Part shown: positions 41,720 to 51,437 of the stretch, in pieces
How positions within the stretch are numbered: position 1 is the first letter of the stretch
Layout: each line of letters begins with the position of its first letter
Source: Sebaldella termitidis ATCC 33386
GTDB taxonomy: Bacteria; Fusobacteriota; Fusobacteriia; Fusobacteriales; Leptotrichiaceae
Assembly: GCF_000024405.1 (NCBI RefSeq)
Contig: NC_013517.1
Span: 3,627,989 to 3,691,988 of the forward strand
Length of the DNA stretch: 64,000 nucleotides
Reading direction: 5' to 3'
Position numbers and translations under genes: made by a program
The notes under the pieces: generated by a model
The model's input: only the letters and a program-made list of their open reading frames with translations
What the model was told of the DNA's origin: nothing
The model's database searches: none

Positions 41720-43186
41720 ATGGATGAAATTAAAGATGCTGATCAGATAAAAAATGAAGTCTTACAGAAAACAGCAGAATACGCTTTTAAAAATATACTG
41801 GCAGAAAAAGCAGAAGATATACCGTTTGAAATAATATCCGGAATAAAGCCTCAATTCAGATGCTGTGTTTACAGGGAAAGAGAAATCATAAGACAAAGAG
41901 TCAGACTGTCAATGGGGCAGCTTCCGAGAGATGCGGTATATACAGAATTAGAGCCTACCCAGGTAGTACATGTAATACCCTGTGCATGTGAAGGATGCCC
42001 GATTGTTAGATTTACAGTTACAGATAACTGCCAAAACTGTTTAACAAAGAAGTGTATCAAATCTTGCGCATTTGGAGCTATTTCAGCTACCAAAAAAGGT
42101 GCATATATAGATAAACAGTTATGTAAAAAATGCGGTAAATGTGTGGCAAGCTGCCCTTATCATGCGATAGTAGATATAGAAAGACCGTGTAAAAAGTCGT
42201 GTCCTGTGGATGCAATAGAAATAGACGAAAACGATATAGCAATAATAGACAGCACAAAATGTATTAATTGCGGACTCTGCATAAATAACTGCCCTTTCGG
42301 AGCCATTTCCGATGTTTCCATGATGACAAATGTTATTAATACTTTACTTACTAATGATAATGTTTATGCTATGATAGCTCCGGCAATAGAAGGCCAGTTC
42401 GGACCTGATGCATCGATAGGGGTAATAAAAAACTGGATTAAAAAGCTGGGCTTTAAGGATGTATATGAAGTAGCCTTAGGAGCTGATGCAGTAGCATACA
42501 GAGAAGCAGAGGAATTATCGGAAAATTTTAAAAACGGGAAAAAAATGACTTCATCATGCTGTCCCAGTTTTGTAAATTTAATATCTAAATATTATGGTAA
42601 TTTAGTCGAAAATATATCGACAACAATTTCTCCAATGGTTGCTACAGCACGCCTGATAAGAGAAAAGGATCCTGAAGCTGTCACAGTATTTATAGGTCCC
42701 TGCGTTACCAAAAAAAATGAAGCATTGAGCCTGTATATAAAAGAAGTTAACTATGTTATTACTTTTGAGGAGCTGGCAGCTATGTTTGCAGGGAAAAATA
42801 TAGACTTATCTGCCGGTGAATGTGATGAAAATTCGGCAACCAGCTATGGAAAAGGCTTTGCCAAATCAGGCGGAGTTGCTGCTGCGGTGTTAAAAGTACT
42901 GGAAGAAAAAGGAATAAACGAGGACATAAAAATATTAAACTGCAACGGAATCGATGAATGTAAAAAAGCATTGCTGATGTTAAAAGCCGGAAGACTGAAA
43001 GAAGACTTCATAGAAGGCATGTCCTGTGTTCACGGATGCTTAGGAGGTCCTGTAAATCTAAAAGCTGTAAATGAATCCAGAAAAACATTTGATAAATATC
43101 AAAAAAATCAAAATGATAATATCTTAAAAAACAATGTCTCAAAAAAATTGGACACAATAGATATTCATAAGGTATCTAAAACTTAA
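41720..43186 (+). CDS. [FeFe] hydrogenase, group-B-like, 488 aa
   Basis: After a unique N-terminal region (about 1-85) come cysteine-rich cluster-binding segments: CACEGCPIVRF, then NCQNCLTKKCIKSC, CKKCGKCVASCPYHAI, CKKSCPVDAIE and CINCGLCINNCPFGAI (about 93-198). The H-cluster domain has SSCCPSFVNLI (about 275), FIGPCVTKKNEAL (about 325) and MSCVHGCLGGPVNL (about 435). These variants fit the poorly studied group B of [FeFe] hydrogenases rather than the prototypic group A. The ribosome binding site is AAGGA, 6 bases from ATG. It closes the four-gene operon. It may produce or consume H2 under control of the sensor upstream; this is inference. Confidence 0.87.
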   Translation: MDEIKDADQIKNEVLQKTAEYAFKNILAEKAEDIPFEIISGIKPQFRCCVYREREIIRQRVRLSMGQLPRDAVYTELEPTQVVHVIPCACEGCPIVRFTVTDNCQNCLTKKCIKSCAFGAISATKKGAYIDKQLCKKCGKCVASCPYHAIVDIERPCKKSCPVDAIEIDENDIAIIDSTKCINCGLCINNCPFGAISDVSMMTNVINTLLTNDNVYAMIAPAIEGQFGPDASIGVIKNWIKKLGFKDVYEVALGADAVAYREAEELSENFKNGKKMTSSCCPSFVNLISKYYGNLVENISTTISPMVATARLIREKDPEAVTVFIGPCVTKKNEALSLYIKEVNYVITFEELAAMFAGKNIDLSAGECDENSATSYGKGFAKSGGVAAAVLKVLEEKGINEDIKILNCNGIDECKKALLMLKAGRLKEDFIEGMSCVHGCLGGPVNLKAVNESRKTFDKYQKNQNDNILKNNVSKKLDTIDIHKVSKT

Positions 43187-43225
43187 GATATTTTTACTAT
43201 TCTTTTATTAAAGACTGTGCAGAAG

Positions 43226-43265
43226 AAAAGCTTTCCAGTTTTTACACCGGAAAGCTTTTTCTTTT
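43226..43265 (+). terminator. Terminator of the hydrogenase operon (bidirectional)
   Basis: A perfect 11-bp stem (AAAAGCTTTCC at 43226-43236, GGAAAGCTTTT at 43249-43259) with a 12-base loop and a T-rich tail. It lies between convergent genes. Confidence 0.85.
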
Positions 43266-43299
43266 TACTGACTTTTTTATACAGCATTCTTATAATATT

Positions 43300-44061
43300 T
43301 TATTCCATATAAGAAACATCTCCTACTTTGACAAGAGTATATACTCCGTTTTGAACTTTTACAATAGTAAGACTGCAATTCCCTATACTCTCTCCCTTAT
43401 ACTGCTCAGGAACATATATAGATAAAATAGTAGGAATTTCACTCCCGTGAGAAACAATAAGTGCATTTCCTCCGCCCTTCATTTCTGTTTCTTTTACCAT
43501 CTGTTCAACTGCTTCTTTTGAACGCTTTATTATAGCATCATAGTTTTCGGCTGTTTGTGTAGGATCATTTTTAGCTATTGCATTAGCCATTTCTTCATCA
43601 GTCATAGCTGCTGTAAGCTCTTCCCATGTTGACCAGTCTGCCTTAAATTCTATACCTTTTTCTTTAAACAGCGGTGTCCATAAATCAGCATCATCCCGTC
43701 CTTCATATCCGCCGTATCCCCATTCACGAAGTCCTGTAAGCTCTTTTATTTCCAACTTTCCGTTTTTATTTTCAGACAGGATTATTTTTGCAGTAGAACG
43801 TGCTCTTCCCATATCACTTGAATATGCTGTACGAAAAACAACATTTTTCAATCCTTTCCCGGCCTTTTCAGCCTGTGAAATCCCTACATCGGTTAACGGA
43901 CTGTCAGCCCATCCCTGAACCTGACCTGTAGTATTAAACATTGTCTTTCCATGTCTTATAAAATAAAGATAAACTGCTTTATCCTGCTTGTCAGTCTTCC
44001 CATAAAGAATTGAAGCTGTAAGGATAAAAATAAACAGAACTAAAAATGACTTTTTTTTCAT
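43300..44061 (-). CDS. Exported histidine phosphatase (phosphoglycerate-mutase-like), 253 aa
   Basis: It has an N-terminal signal peptide (about 1-21, ending SILYG). The histidine phosphatase domain has the catalytic FIRHGKTMFNTTG (about 34-46), the second arginine in SSDMGRARSTA (about 101), the acid-base LREWGYGGYEG (about 126-136) and the second histidine in ALIVSHGSEIPT (about 206). A phosphatase acting outside the cytoplasm is likely, on an unknown phosphorylated substrate. It follows the 6-phospho-beta-glucosidase gene by 37 bases with no terminator seen, so it may be read with the bgl operon. The ribosome binding site is GGAGG. Confidence 0.85.
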   Translation of the reverse strand: MKKKSFLVLFIFILTASILYGKTDKQDKAVYLYFIRHGKTMFNTTGQVQGWADSPLTDVGISQAEKAGKGLKNVVFRTAYSSDMGRARSTAKIILSENKNGKLEIKELTGLREWGYGGYEGRDDADLWTPLFKEKGIEFKADWSTWEELTAAMTDEEMANAIAKNDPTQTAENYDAIIKRSKEAVEQMVKETEMKGGGNALIVSHGSEIPTILSIYVPEQYKGESIGNCSLTIVKVQNGVYTLVKVGDVSYME

Positions 44062-44098
44062 ATCTTCCCTCCAAAAATTTGTAATTTATAATATTTTT

Positions 44099-45556
<1,458 letters not shown>

Positions 45557-45574
45557 TTAATTTCTAAAATATAC

Positions 45575-47422
45575 TTATACTATTACCGTAAAAATTTCAC
45601 AGTCTTTTGTTACAGCACCGGATGCTGTAGGAATCACATCCAGATAATCCGGAGTATTTGCTACAATTACAATAATTGTCGGATCATAGCCTGCTTCTAT
45701 TATTCCAGAAAAATCAACTTTTGATAATAACTGCCCCGGTACTACCCTGTCTCCTTCTTTAACAACTGTTTCAAAATACTTTCCTTCAAGCTCCACTGTG
45801 TCCACTCCGATATGAATCAAAACCTCAATACCGCTGTCAGTTTTAAGCCCTATTGCATGTTTTGTAGGAAATACCACAGTTACTTCCCCTTCCAGCGGAG
45901 AAACAACCTCATTGGAACTTGGTATAATTCCTATACCTTTCCCCAATGCCCCTGTTGAAAACGCCTGATCCTTTATATTTTCAAGCTGCACGGCCTCTCC
46001 CTCTGCTGCTGATGAAAAAATGACTTTTTTATTTAACGGCTTGCTGTCCCCGCCGGGAGCCGCCACGGTATCTTTCGATTTTTCTTCAGAAGGAATTCCT
46101 AAAATATATGCTGCTATTGCTGCACCGATAAAAGCTATAACAACACTGGCAACCATAAAAATCAAGTTGGAAAAATCCTGATTCTGGGCATAAGACGGTA
46201 GTCCCATTAATCCCCAGACCATAGAATAAGTCTTGACTTTCATAAATCCGGCAAACAATCCCCCAAGACCTCCGCCTATTATAACAGCAATAAACGGTCT
46301 TCTAAATTTGATAAACGCCCCGTAAATTGCCGGCTCAGTAACACCCATCAATGCACTGAAGCTGACTGTTCCAAATAACTGTTTCTGTTTCATTTCTTTG
46401 GCTTTGAAAAAATAACCCAGCATAGCACCTGAAACTGCTATATCAGAAATCGTTGCTGCTCCAAGAAAAATAGGATCATAACCCAATTTATTCAAAAAAT
46501 TTAATGAAAGCGGCATCATGAAATTTCCCGCACCCAGCATAATTAAGAAAGGCTGCAGGGCAGCATATAACATTACTACTATCCAGCTTCCGAATGTATT
46601 ATTCAACAATTCAAAAAACCATCCGATTCCGTCTCCGATCCATATACCGATCGGCCCGAAAAACAGTAATGTTACAGGCAGGCAAATAACCATGATCAAT
46701 ACAGGATTTAAAAAATACTGCAGGAACTGCGGAATTCGTTTTTGCAGAAAAACTGTTAATTTCCCCATAAACCACACTGCTAAAATTATCGGAATAAATG
46801 AATTCGCATAAGTAGTCTGCGGCAGTGAAATTCCAAAAATACTTAATCCCTCAACCCCGTTAATAGAAGTCGATACTAAAGTCGCTGCTAAAGCTACCGC
46901 TAAATACGGGCTGGCTTTCAAACGTTTTGCACATGACATTGCAATTAAAATAGGCAGAAAATAAAATACTGCTTCACGAATTGAATTCAACAGCAGAAAC
47001 GTAGACCCTTCCTCAGACAGAATCCCAGTAATGGTAAATAATGATAAAAAACCTGCAAGCAGACCTGATGCAATGATCGGCTCAATAACCGGCGTCATTA
47101 TCTCTGATACCAAGTCAAGCATTGCTTTTAACGGATGCTTCTTTTCCTTGGGCATATCGTCTCCCTCAGCATTTTTTAGATCAAGCATTGAAATTAATTC
47201 GGCATGAACCTCATTTACGTGGGTTCCTACTATTACCTGATAAGCCACATTATTGGAAACAACATCAACTACTCCGTCCAGAGCTTTTAGTTCATCTGTT
47301 TTTGCTTTTGATCTGTCTTTAAGTGTAAATCTCAATCTGGTCATACAATGAACGACACTTTGAATATTCCCTTTTCCTCCTACCAATTCTATAATTTTTT
47401 TATTAAATTCTTTATATTTCAT
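45575..47422 (-). CDS. bglP: PTS beta-glucoside EIIBCA permease, 615 aa
   Basis: All three PTS domains lie in one chain. EIIB (about 1-85) has the phosphorylated cysteine 26 in VVHCMTRLRFTLKD. EIIC (about 105-445) has about ten membrane helices and the conserved SALMGVTEPAIYGAFIKFRR. EIIA (about 480-615) has the phosphorylated histidine in EVLIHIGVDTVELEG. B-C-A order and sequence match the BglP/BglF family for aryl-beta-glucosides (salicin, arbutin). Its ATG overlaps the stop of the antiterminator gene by four bases, so translation is coupled. Imports and phosphorylates the substrate for bglA. Confidence 0.94.
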   Translation of the reverse strand: MKYKEFNKKIIELVGGKGNIQSVVHCMTRLRFTLKDRSKAKTDELKALDGVVDVVSNNVAYQVIVGTHVNEVHAELISMLDLKNAEGDDMPKEKKHPLKAMLDLVSEIMTPVIEPIIASGLLAGFLSLFTITGILSEEGSTFLLLNSIREAVFYFLPILIAMSCAKRLKASPYLAVALAATLVSTSINGVEGLSIFGISLPQTTYANSFIPIILAVWFMGKLTVFLQKRIPQFLQYFLNPVLIMVICLPVTLLFFGPIGIWIGDGIGWFFELLNNTFGSWIVVMLYAALQPFLIMLGAGNFMMPLSLNFLNKLGYDPIFLGAATISDIAVSGAMLGYFFKAKEMKQKQLFGTVSFSALMGVTEPAIYGAFIKFRRPFIAVIIGGGLGGLFAGFMKVKTYSMVWGLMGLPSYAQNQDFSNLIFMVASVVIAFIGAAIAAYILGIPSEEKSKDTVAAPGGDSKPLNKKVIFSSAAEGEAVQLENIKDQAFSTGALGKGIGIIPSSNEVVSPLEGEVTVVFPTKHAIGLKTDSGIEVLIHIGVDTVELEGKYFETVVKEGDRVVPGQLLSKVDFSGIIEAGYDPTIIVIVANTPDYLDVIPTASGAVTKDCEIFTVIV

Positions 47423-48276
47423 TTTTCTTCTCCTTTCAAAGTTTGTTTGTCTGAAATACGATGAATATGAAGCATTAAATACGTTTCTTCATCAATTGTT
47501 AAATTACAGTTATATTTTTTCTGAACATAAATCCTTATTTTTTGGACACAGTCATAGGCATTGCTGTATAAGGTTTTTATCTGCTGGTTCAAAACTTCGT
47601 CACCAATTACAGAATAAGGGCTGTTACTCGACACACGCTGTATAAAATATTGGAGATGGGTCATTAATCTCATATAATCCAAAGAATTTTCATCAAATGT
47701 TATCTGAAAATGATAATGAATAATGGAGATGATATCTTTCAGTGTTTCCATAGAATGTATTGCTTCATCAAGATTACTTTTTCCTTCTTCCATATTTACA
47801 AAGTGCAGTGCGATTGATACTGCCTCATCAACGGGGAATTCAGAGCCGATCTGCTCTTTTATTAAATCCAGTGCATAAATACCAATCTGAAAATGCTTCG
47901 GATAAAATCTTTTGACCTCCCATGTCAGAGGACTGCGGATAAACTGCCCTTTTTGCGCACGTTTAAGCGCAAATTCAATATGATCCAGCAAAGTCAAATT
48001 TAAGTAGTCGTTAGATTTTTTCCCTAATTTATCTTCACCGTATTTTATGATCTGATTGACCAGGGTAATATGATTCGGTTCAGAATGAGACAGTAAATAA
48101 CTAAAATGCTCTAACATATCATTTGAATCCAGCACATACGTTTTTTCAATTTCATTTTCATATATAACTTGTCCAACTTTCTTTCTAAATGCTATCCCTT
48201 TCGCATAGACAATAATCTCATTCATTCCTCGTTTAACAATGACTACATTGTTATTCAGAATTTGACTTATTTTCAC
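47419..48276 (-). CDS. licT: BglG/LicT-family transcriptional antiterminator, 285 aa
   Basis: An RNA-binding regulator that stabilises an antiterminator hairpin when the sugar is present. The CAT RNA-binding domain (about 1-55) has KISQILNNNVVIVKRGMNEI and GKGIAFRKKVGQ-like features. Two PRD domains (about 75-175 and 180-285) have the regulatory histidines in LLDHIEFALKRAQKG, ALHFVNME, DYMRLMTHLQYF and YLMLHIHRI. A matching RNA target and terminator lie just upstream (48294-48373). First gene of the bgl operon, four-base overlap with bglP. The name bglG would serve equally. Confidence 0.93.
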   Translation of the reverse strand: MKISQILNNNVVIVKRGMNEIIVYAKGIAFRKKVGQVIYENEIEKTYVLDSNDMLEHFSYLLSHSEPNHITLVNQIIKYGEDKLGKKSNDYLNLTLLDHIEFALKRAQKGQFIRSPLTWEVKRFYPKHFQIGIYALDLIKEQIGSEFPVDEAVSIALHFVNMEEGKSNLDEAIHSMETLKDIISIIHYHFQITFDENSLDYMRLMTHLQYFIQRVSSNSPYSVIGDEVLNQQIKTLYSNAYDCVQKIRIYVQKKYNCNLTIDEETYLMLHIHRISDKQTLKGEEK

Positions 48277-48293
48277 TTAATTTTCTCCTTTCC

Positions 48294-48345
48294 AAAAAAA
48301 AATCCCAAACTAACTAAAAAAGGACATTTTTAGCTAATTTGAGTT
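48294..48345 (-). terminator. Attenuator terminator in the bgl leader
   Basis: On the minus strand ACTCAAATTAGCTAAAAA can pair with TTTTTTAGTTAGTTTGGG (three wobble pairs) and is followed by nine T. Its 5' arm overlaps the end of the antiterminator element at 48339-48373, so the two hairpins exclude each other. Confidence 0.8.
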
Positions 48346-48373
48346 CTGCCTGCATCTATATCAGTTACATACT
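48339..48373 (-). promoter_or_regulatory. Ribonucleic antiterminator (RAT) of the bgl operon
   Basis: The minus strand carries GTAACTGATATAGATGCAGG followed by CAGAACTC. The TTACTG-like and GCAGGCAAAACC-like halves match the known LicT/BglG/SacY target RNA, with G in place of one A. It lies between promoter and terminator, where the LicT-like protein would bind. Confidence 0.8.
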
Positions 48374-48418
48374 CACTAAAAGTGACTGCTGCGCCACTCT
48401 CATTATTTTTATGTTACA

Positions 48419-48447
48419 AGTATATTACATAAATGTTATTTAGTCAA
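48419..48447 (-). promoter_or_regulatory. Promoter of the bgl operon
   Basis: Minus strand: TTGACT (48442-48447), 17 bases, TATACT (48419-48424). The leader RNA is about 140 bases and carries the RAT and attenuator. The remaining gap, 48448-48617, is AT-rich; it has one small inverted repeat (TTAGAAAT 48502-48509, ATTTCTAA 48518-48525) without a T-run. Confidence 0.75.
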
Positions 48448-48617
48448 GAGAGCAGATAAAAAATATTATTTTTTTTGCTGAAATGAACAGGGCTCTAATA
48501 TTTAGAAATGCAGCAATATTTCTAATTTATTAAAAATATAAAACTTTACCATTCCTTCGTAAAATTTCATTATACTATAGCAAATAAATTTTCTCTATAA
48601 ACTTTATGATAACAATT

Positions 48618-48857
48618 CTATTTATTTAGAATCTCTAATAATAATTTTTCAATTTTATCAATCTTAAAATGTAAATATTCAATCTGTTTTTCTATTTCTT
48701 TATTTTTATTGTAAGATTCTAACATACTTTCAATCAAAATTTTCTTTAAAGTTTCATGATTCTCAATCAATTCAACAGTTCTGTTTTCTGTATTATAAAT
48801 ACTTTTTCTAAGCTGTGCTTCTAATACATCATCTATAATATCCCCAATTAAACTCAT
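48618..48857 (-). CDS. Small coiled-coil protein of unknown function, 79 aa
   Basis: No signal peptide or membrane segment. The chain is charged and helical throughout, with a heptad-like C-terminal half (EIEKQIEYLHFKIDKIEKLL). It has a good ribosome binding site (AAGGAGA, 8 bases before ATG). It lies 36 bases after the 157-aa gene on the same strand, probably in one transcript. I recognise no family; a cytoplasmic oligomer or small partner of its neighbour is possible. Confidence 0.6.
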   Translation of the reverse strand: MSLIGDIIDDVLEAQLRKSIYNTENRTVELIENHETLKKILIESMLESYNKNKEIEKQIEYLHFKIDKIEKLLLEILNK

Positions 48858-48893
48858 AACTTACTTTCTCCTTCAAAATTTTTATCCATAGAA

Positions 48894-49367
48894 CTAAAGT
48901 ATCATCAAACTCCATTTTTCACTTCTGTAACGTCTGTTTTTATAACTATCAATTTTCCATAAACCGGCCTTTTTTAATAAAATAAAAAGATACTCGTCAG
49001 AAAAATTGGTATCGGTTTTTACAAATACTTCAGCACGATTCTTATTTTTTAAAATTACAGAAGTTTCGACCGGTTTTTCTATACCTGCGAATTTTAAGGG
49101 AAAACCAAAACTTGTTCTGTTTTTACCTCCATAAACCCGGTTTTTATCAGTACAAAATTCATCAAATAATGGTGTAATAAAACTAGAAAACTTGGCAAAC
49201 CAATCTGTACGTTTTACATAATAATAGTCATCTCCCTGAAATTTCAGCTTCAATTCTTCTTCTTCCTGTTCATGCAATTTATAAATATTATCTTCTATCT
49301 CATTCCATTTTCCTCCATACTTCATAACTATATAAATTAAATAATCTTCAAGAGTCTGTTCATTCAT
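48894..49367 (-). CDS. Protein of unknown function, 157 aa
   Basis: A soluble, acidic N-terminal helical part (TLEDYLIYIVMKYGGKWNEI, about 5-24) and a mixed alpha/beta middle with KRTDWFAKFSSFITPLFDEF are followed by a basic tail. The middle and end (TSFGFPLKFAGIEKPVETSV, then RAEVFVKTDTNFSDEYLFIL) look like a small beta-sheet domain such as NTF2-type folds, suggested only by the pattern. No catalytic motif is seen. The ribosome binding site is AAAGGA. Likely cotranscribed with the small coiled-coil gene. Confidence 0.6.
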   Translation of the reverse strand: MNEQTLEDYLIYIVMKYGGKWNEIEDNIYKLHEQEEEELKLKFQGDDYYYVKRTDWFAKFSSFITPLFDEFCTDKNRVYGGKNRTSFGFPLKFAGIEKPVETSVILKNKNRAEVFVKTDTNFSDEYLFILLKKAGLWKIDSYKNRRYRSEKWSLMIL

Positions 49368-49454
49368 AAATATCCTTTCCTAAAAAAATAATTTACTCCG
49401 CTTTCTAAATATAGTTTTTTAATAATAATTTTACTTATATAAATAAATTTATTT

Positions 49455-50171
49455 TCACTTTAAAGCATATTTGAATTTATCTCCTCTCACTACCTGCTTT
49501 GTAATATGAAGCGGCTTATTATAACTGTCATAAACATAATCTTCCACCAGCATTAAAGCTGACCCTCTGGGTACATCAAGAAGCTCTGCTTCCTGTGCAG
49601 AAGCATAGCATAACTCAATAGTTTTACTGCCGGCAGATGGTTCTATTTCATAATCTTTCCTTAACACTGAGTACAATGAACCGTTTAAATTTTTTGTCAG
49701 CAAAGAATCATAATCTTTTGTGAACCAGGTTGTTTCAACACAAATCGGAAGTGCTTCAATACTTCGAAGACGAATAATCTTTAGAAGTTCTTCTGCTCCG
49801 TCTAATTGAAAAAAACGTTTCTGATCCGGTGTTGCAGTTTCATAATACCTGCTAATTGTATTAGTGATTAAAGATTTTCCCATAGCATCTACATTTTCCG
49901 TAAAACTTAAAAAAGTAGATGAAGAATTTTTAAATTTAGGACTTGCCACAAAAGTCCCCTTACCATGTATTTTTACTAGAAGCCCCTCTTCTGACAAAAG
50001 TGAAATCGCTTTACGGACAGTGCTTCTGCTAATTTTATAAATATGGCTTAAGTCAAATTCAGAAGGTATTCTTTCATCCTGTTTAAACCGACCTTCAAAA
50101 ATGTCATTTCTGATTATATTGGCAAGCTGTTTGTATAAAAGCTCGCTAGTTTCGTTATTTAATGTATCCAT
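49455..50171 (-). CDS. GntR-family (HutC/UTRA) transcriptional regulator, 238 aa
   Basis: An N-terminal GntR winged helix (about 8-75: LANIIRNDIFEGRFKQDERI, SRSTVRKAISLLSEEGLL, KIHGKGTFVASP) is followed by a UTRA ligand-binding domain (about 95-235). UTRA features are IRLRSIEALPICVETTW and LMLVEDYVYDSYNKPLHITK. UTRA domains bind small effectors, often phosphosugars. It is transcribed divergently from the SIS/mannose-PTS operon, and a common ATCAAGAYGTMTT motif stands in both promoters, so it probably represses both. The ribosome binding site AGGAGG supports the start. Confidence 0.9.
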   Translation of the reverse strand: MDTLNNETSELLYKQLANIIRNDIFEGRFKQDERIPSEFDLSHIYKISRSTVRKAISLLSEEGLLVKIHGKGTFVASPKFKNSSSTFLSFTENVDAMGKSLITNTISRYYETATPDQKRFFQLDGAEELLKIIRLRSIEALPICVETTWFTKDYDSLLTKNLNGSLYSVLRKDYEIEPSAGSKTIELCYASAQEAELLDVPRGSALMLVEDYVYDSYNKPLHITKQVVRGDKFKYALK

Positions 50172-50218
50172 ATCGGACCTCCTGAGTACTTATCTATTTA
50201 CAATAAAATATATTTCTT

Positions 50219-50255
50219 AATATACACCTTAATTCATAAAAAATCAAGATGTATT
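50219..50255 (-). promoter_or_regulatory. gntR promoter with overlapping operator motif
   Basis: Minus strand: TTGATT (50242-50247), 17 bases, TATATT (50219-50224). The plus-strand motif ATCAAGATGTATT (50243-50255) covers the -35 and matches ATCAAGACGTCTT before the PTS operon. Confidence 0.5.
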
Positions 50256-50325
50256 GTGATGTCCTATATAAATATTACAAAAAATATATTTTCCATATAA
50301 AATAAATTATAAAAACAAAAAATAC

Positions 50326-50354
50326 TTTACATAAAACTACAAGTATGCTAATAT
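50326..50354 (+). promoter_or_regulatory. Promoter of the SIS/mannose-PTS operon
   Basis: TTTACA (50326-50331), 17 bases, TAATAT (50349-50354), about 65 bases before the first gene. Confidence 0.65.
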
Positions 50355-50368
50355 AGCAATATAACAAG

Positions 50369-50388
50369 AGACGTATCAAGACGTCTTC
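50369..50388 (+). promoter_or_regulatory. Candidate GntR operator of the PTS operon
   Basis: AGACGT (50369-50374) and the perfect palindrome AAGACGTCTT (50378-50387) lie just after the expected transcription start. The sequence ATCAAGACGTCTT (50376-50388) recurs, with two changes, over the gntR promoter. Confidence 0.5.
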
Positions 50389-50419
50389 TATTTTAAAAAT
50401 TTTAGAAAAGGAGAACAAA

Positions 50420-51412
50420 ATGACTATTCAAGAAGAGGTAAAAAAAGTAATAAAAAAAGTTTTAAAAGAAAAAGAAACATCCGGAGGTATCAAAAATGTA
50501 GTGTGGATTGCGGCCGGAGGATCATATGGCGGTTTCTATCCAGCTCAGTATTTCATGGACAGAGAATGTCGAAATCTGCGTTCACAATCTTTTACAAGCA
50601 ATGAATTTGTTTATGCTGTACCGGAATTTGTCGGCGAAAATACTTTAGCAGTTATTTGTTCTATGAGAGGTACAAAAGAAACCTGTGTCGCAGCGAAAGT
50701 TGCAAAAGAAAAAGGAGCAGCTACAATTGGATTATATGTCCAGGAATCGGAATTAACTGAAATATGTGATTACAATATTAAATATGAAAGCATTGCCATT
50801 GACACAAGCAAAACAGAAAAAGTAAATTCCAGCATTGGTCTTAATCTTGCTATGACATTGGTAGAAATAACTGAAGGTTATGATAATTACAGTGATGCGA
50901 TGGATGCATTCGATATTGTGGACGATACTTACCGAAAAGCTGTAAATTACACTACTCCTCTGGCCAAAGAGTGGGCGGAAAAGAATAAAAACGAAAAAGT
51001 CATTTATGTGATGGGAAGCGGTCCGGCCTGGGGCTCAGCTTATATTTTTTCCATATGCAATATTGAAGAAATGCTCCAAATTGATTCTCCCGCCATAAAT
51101 TGCTGTGAGTTTTTTCATGGTCCGTTTGAAGTCCTTGATAAAAATACTTCTGTTTTTTTGTTAGTATCTGAAGGAAGAGTTCGTCCGGCTGATGAAAGAG
51201 TTATTACATTTTTAAAAAAATACGGCGGAGAAAAAATAAATATTCTTGATGCTAAAGAATTGGGAATTAACAGAATTAAAGACAGTGTAAGTGAATATTT
51301 CAATCATGTGCTTTTCTCTCCTATTTTGAATAATGTATATATGCGTCAGTTGTCTTATGCCATTAAAAAAGATTATAATACCCGCAGATATATGTGGAAA
51401 GTAGAATATTAA
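50420..51412 (+). CDS. SIS-domain phosphosugar enzyme, FrlB-like, 330 aa
   Basis: Two SIS (sugar isomerase) domains are present (about 25-160 and 185-310). IAAGGSYGGFYPAQY (about 31-45) is in the first and YVMGSGPAWGSAYIFSICNI (about 195-214) in the second. CCEFFHGPFEVLD (about 228-240) contains the conserved Glu/His region, and the C-terminus is NTRRYMWKVEY. The overall form matches fructoselysine-6-phosphate deglycase (FrlB) and related deglycases or isomerases. It is the first gene before a mannose-family PTS, as in Salmonella gfr-type operons for glucoselysine and fructoselysine. It probably acts on the 6-phosphate made by that PTS; deglycase versus amino-sugar isomerase cannot be decided here. 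Confidence 0.82.
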   Translation: MTIQEEVKKVIKKVLKEKETSGGIKNVVWIAAGGSYGGFYPAQYFMDRECRNLRSQSFTSNEFVYAVPEFVGENTLAVICSMRGTKETCVAAKVAKEKGAATIGLYVQESELTEICDYNIKYESIAIDTSKTEKVNSSIGLNLAMTLVEITEGYDNYSDAMDAFDIVDDTYRKAVNYTTPLAKEWAEKNKNEKVIYVMGSGPAWGSAYIFSICNIEEMLQIDSPAINCCEFFHGPFEVLDKNTSVFLLVSEGRVRPADERVITFLKKYGGEKINILDAKELGINRIKDSVSEYFNHVLFSPILNNVYMRQLSYAIKKDYNTRRYMWKVEY

Positions 51413-51437
51413 AAAAAGAAAAGGAGAAGGTAGTGCA

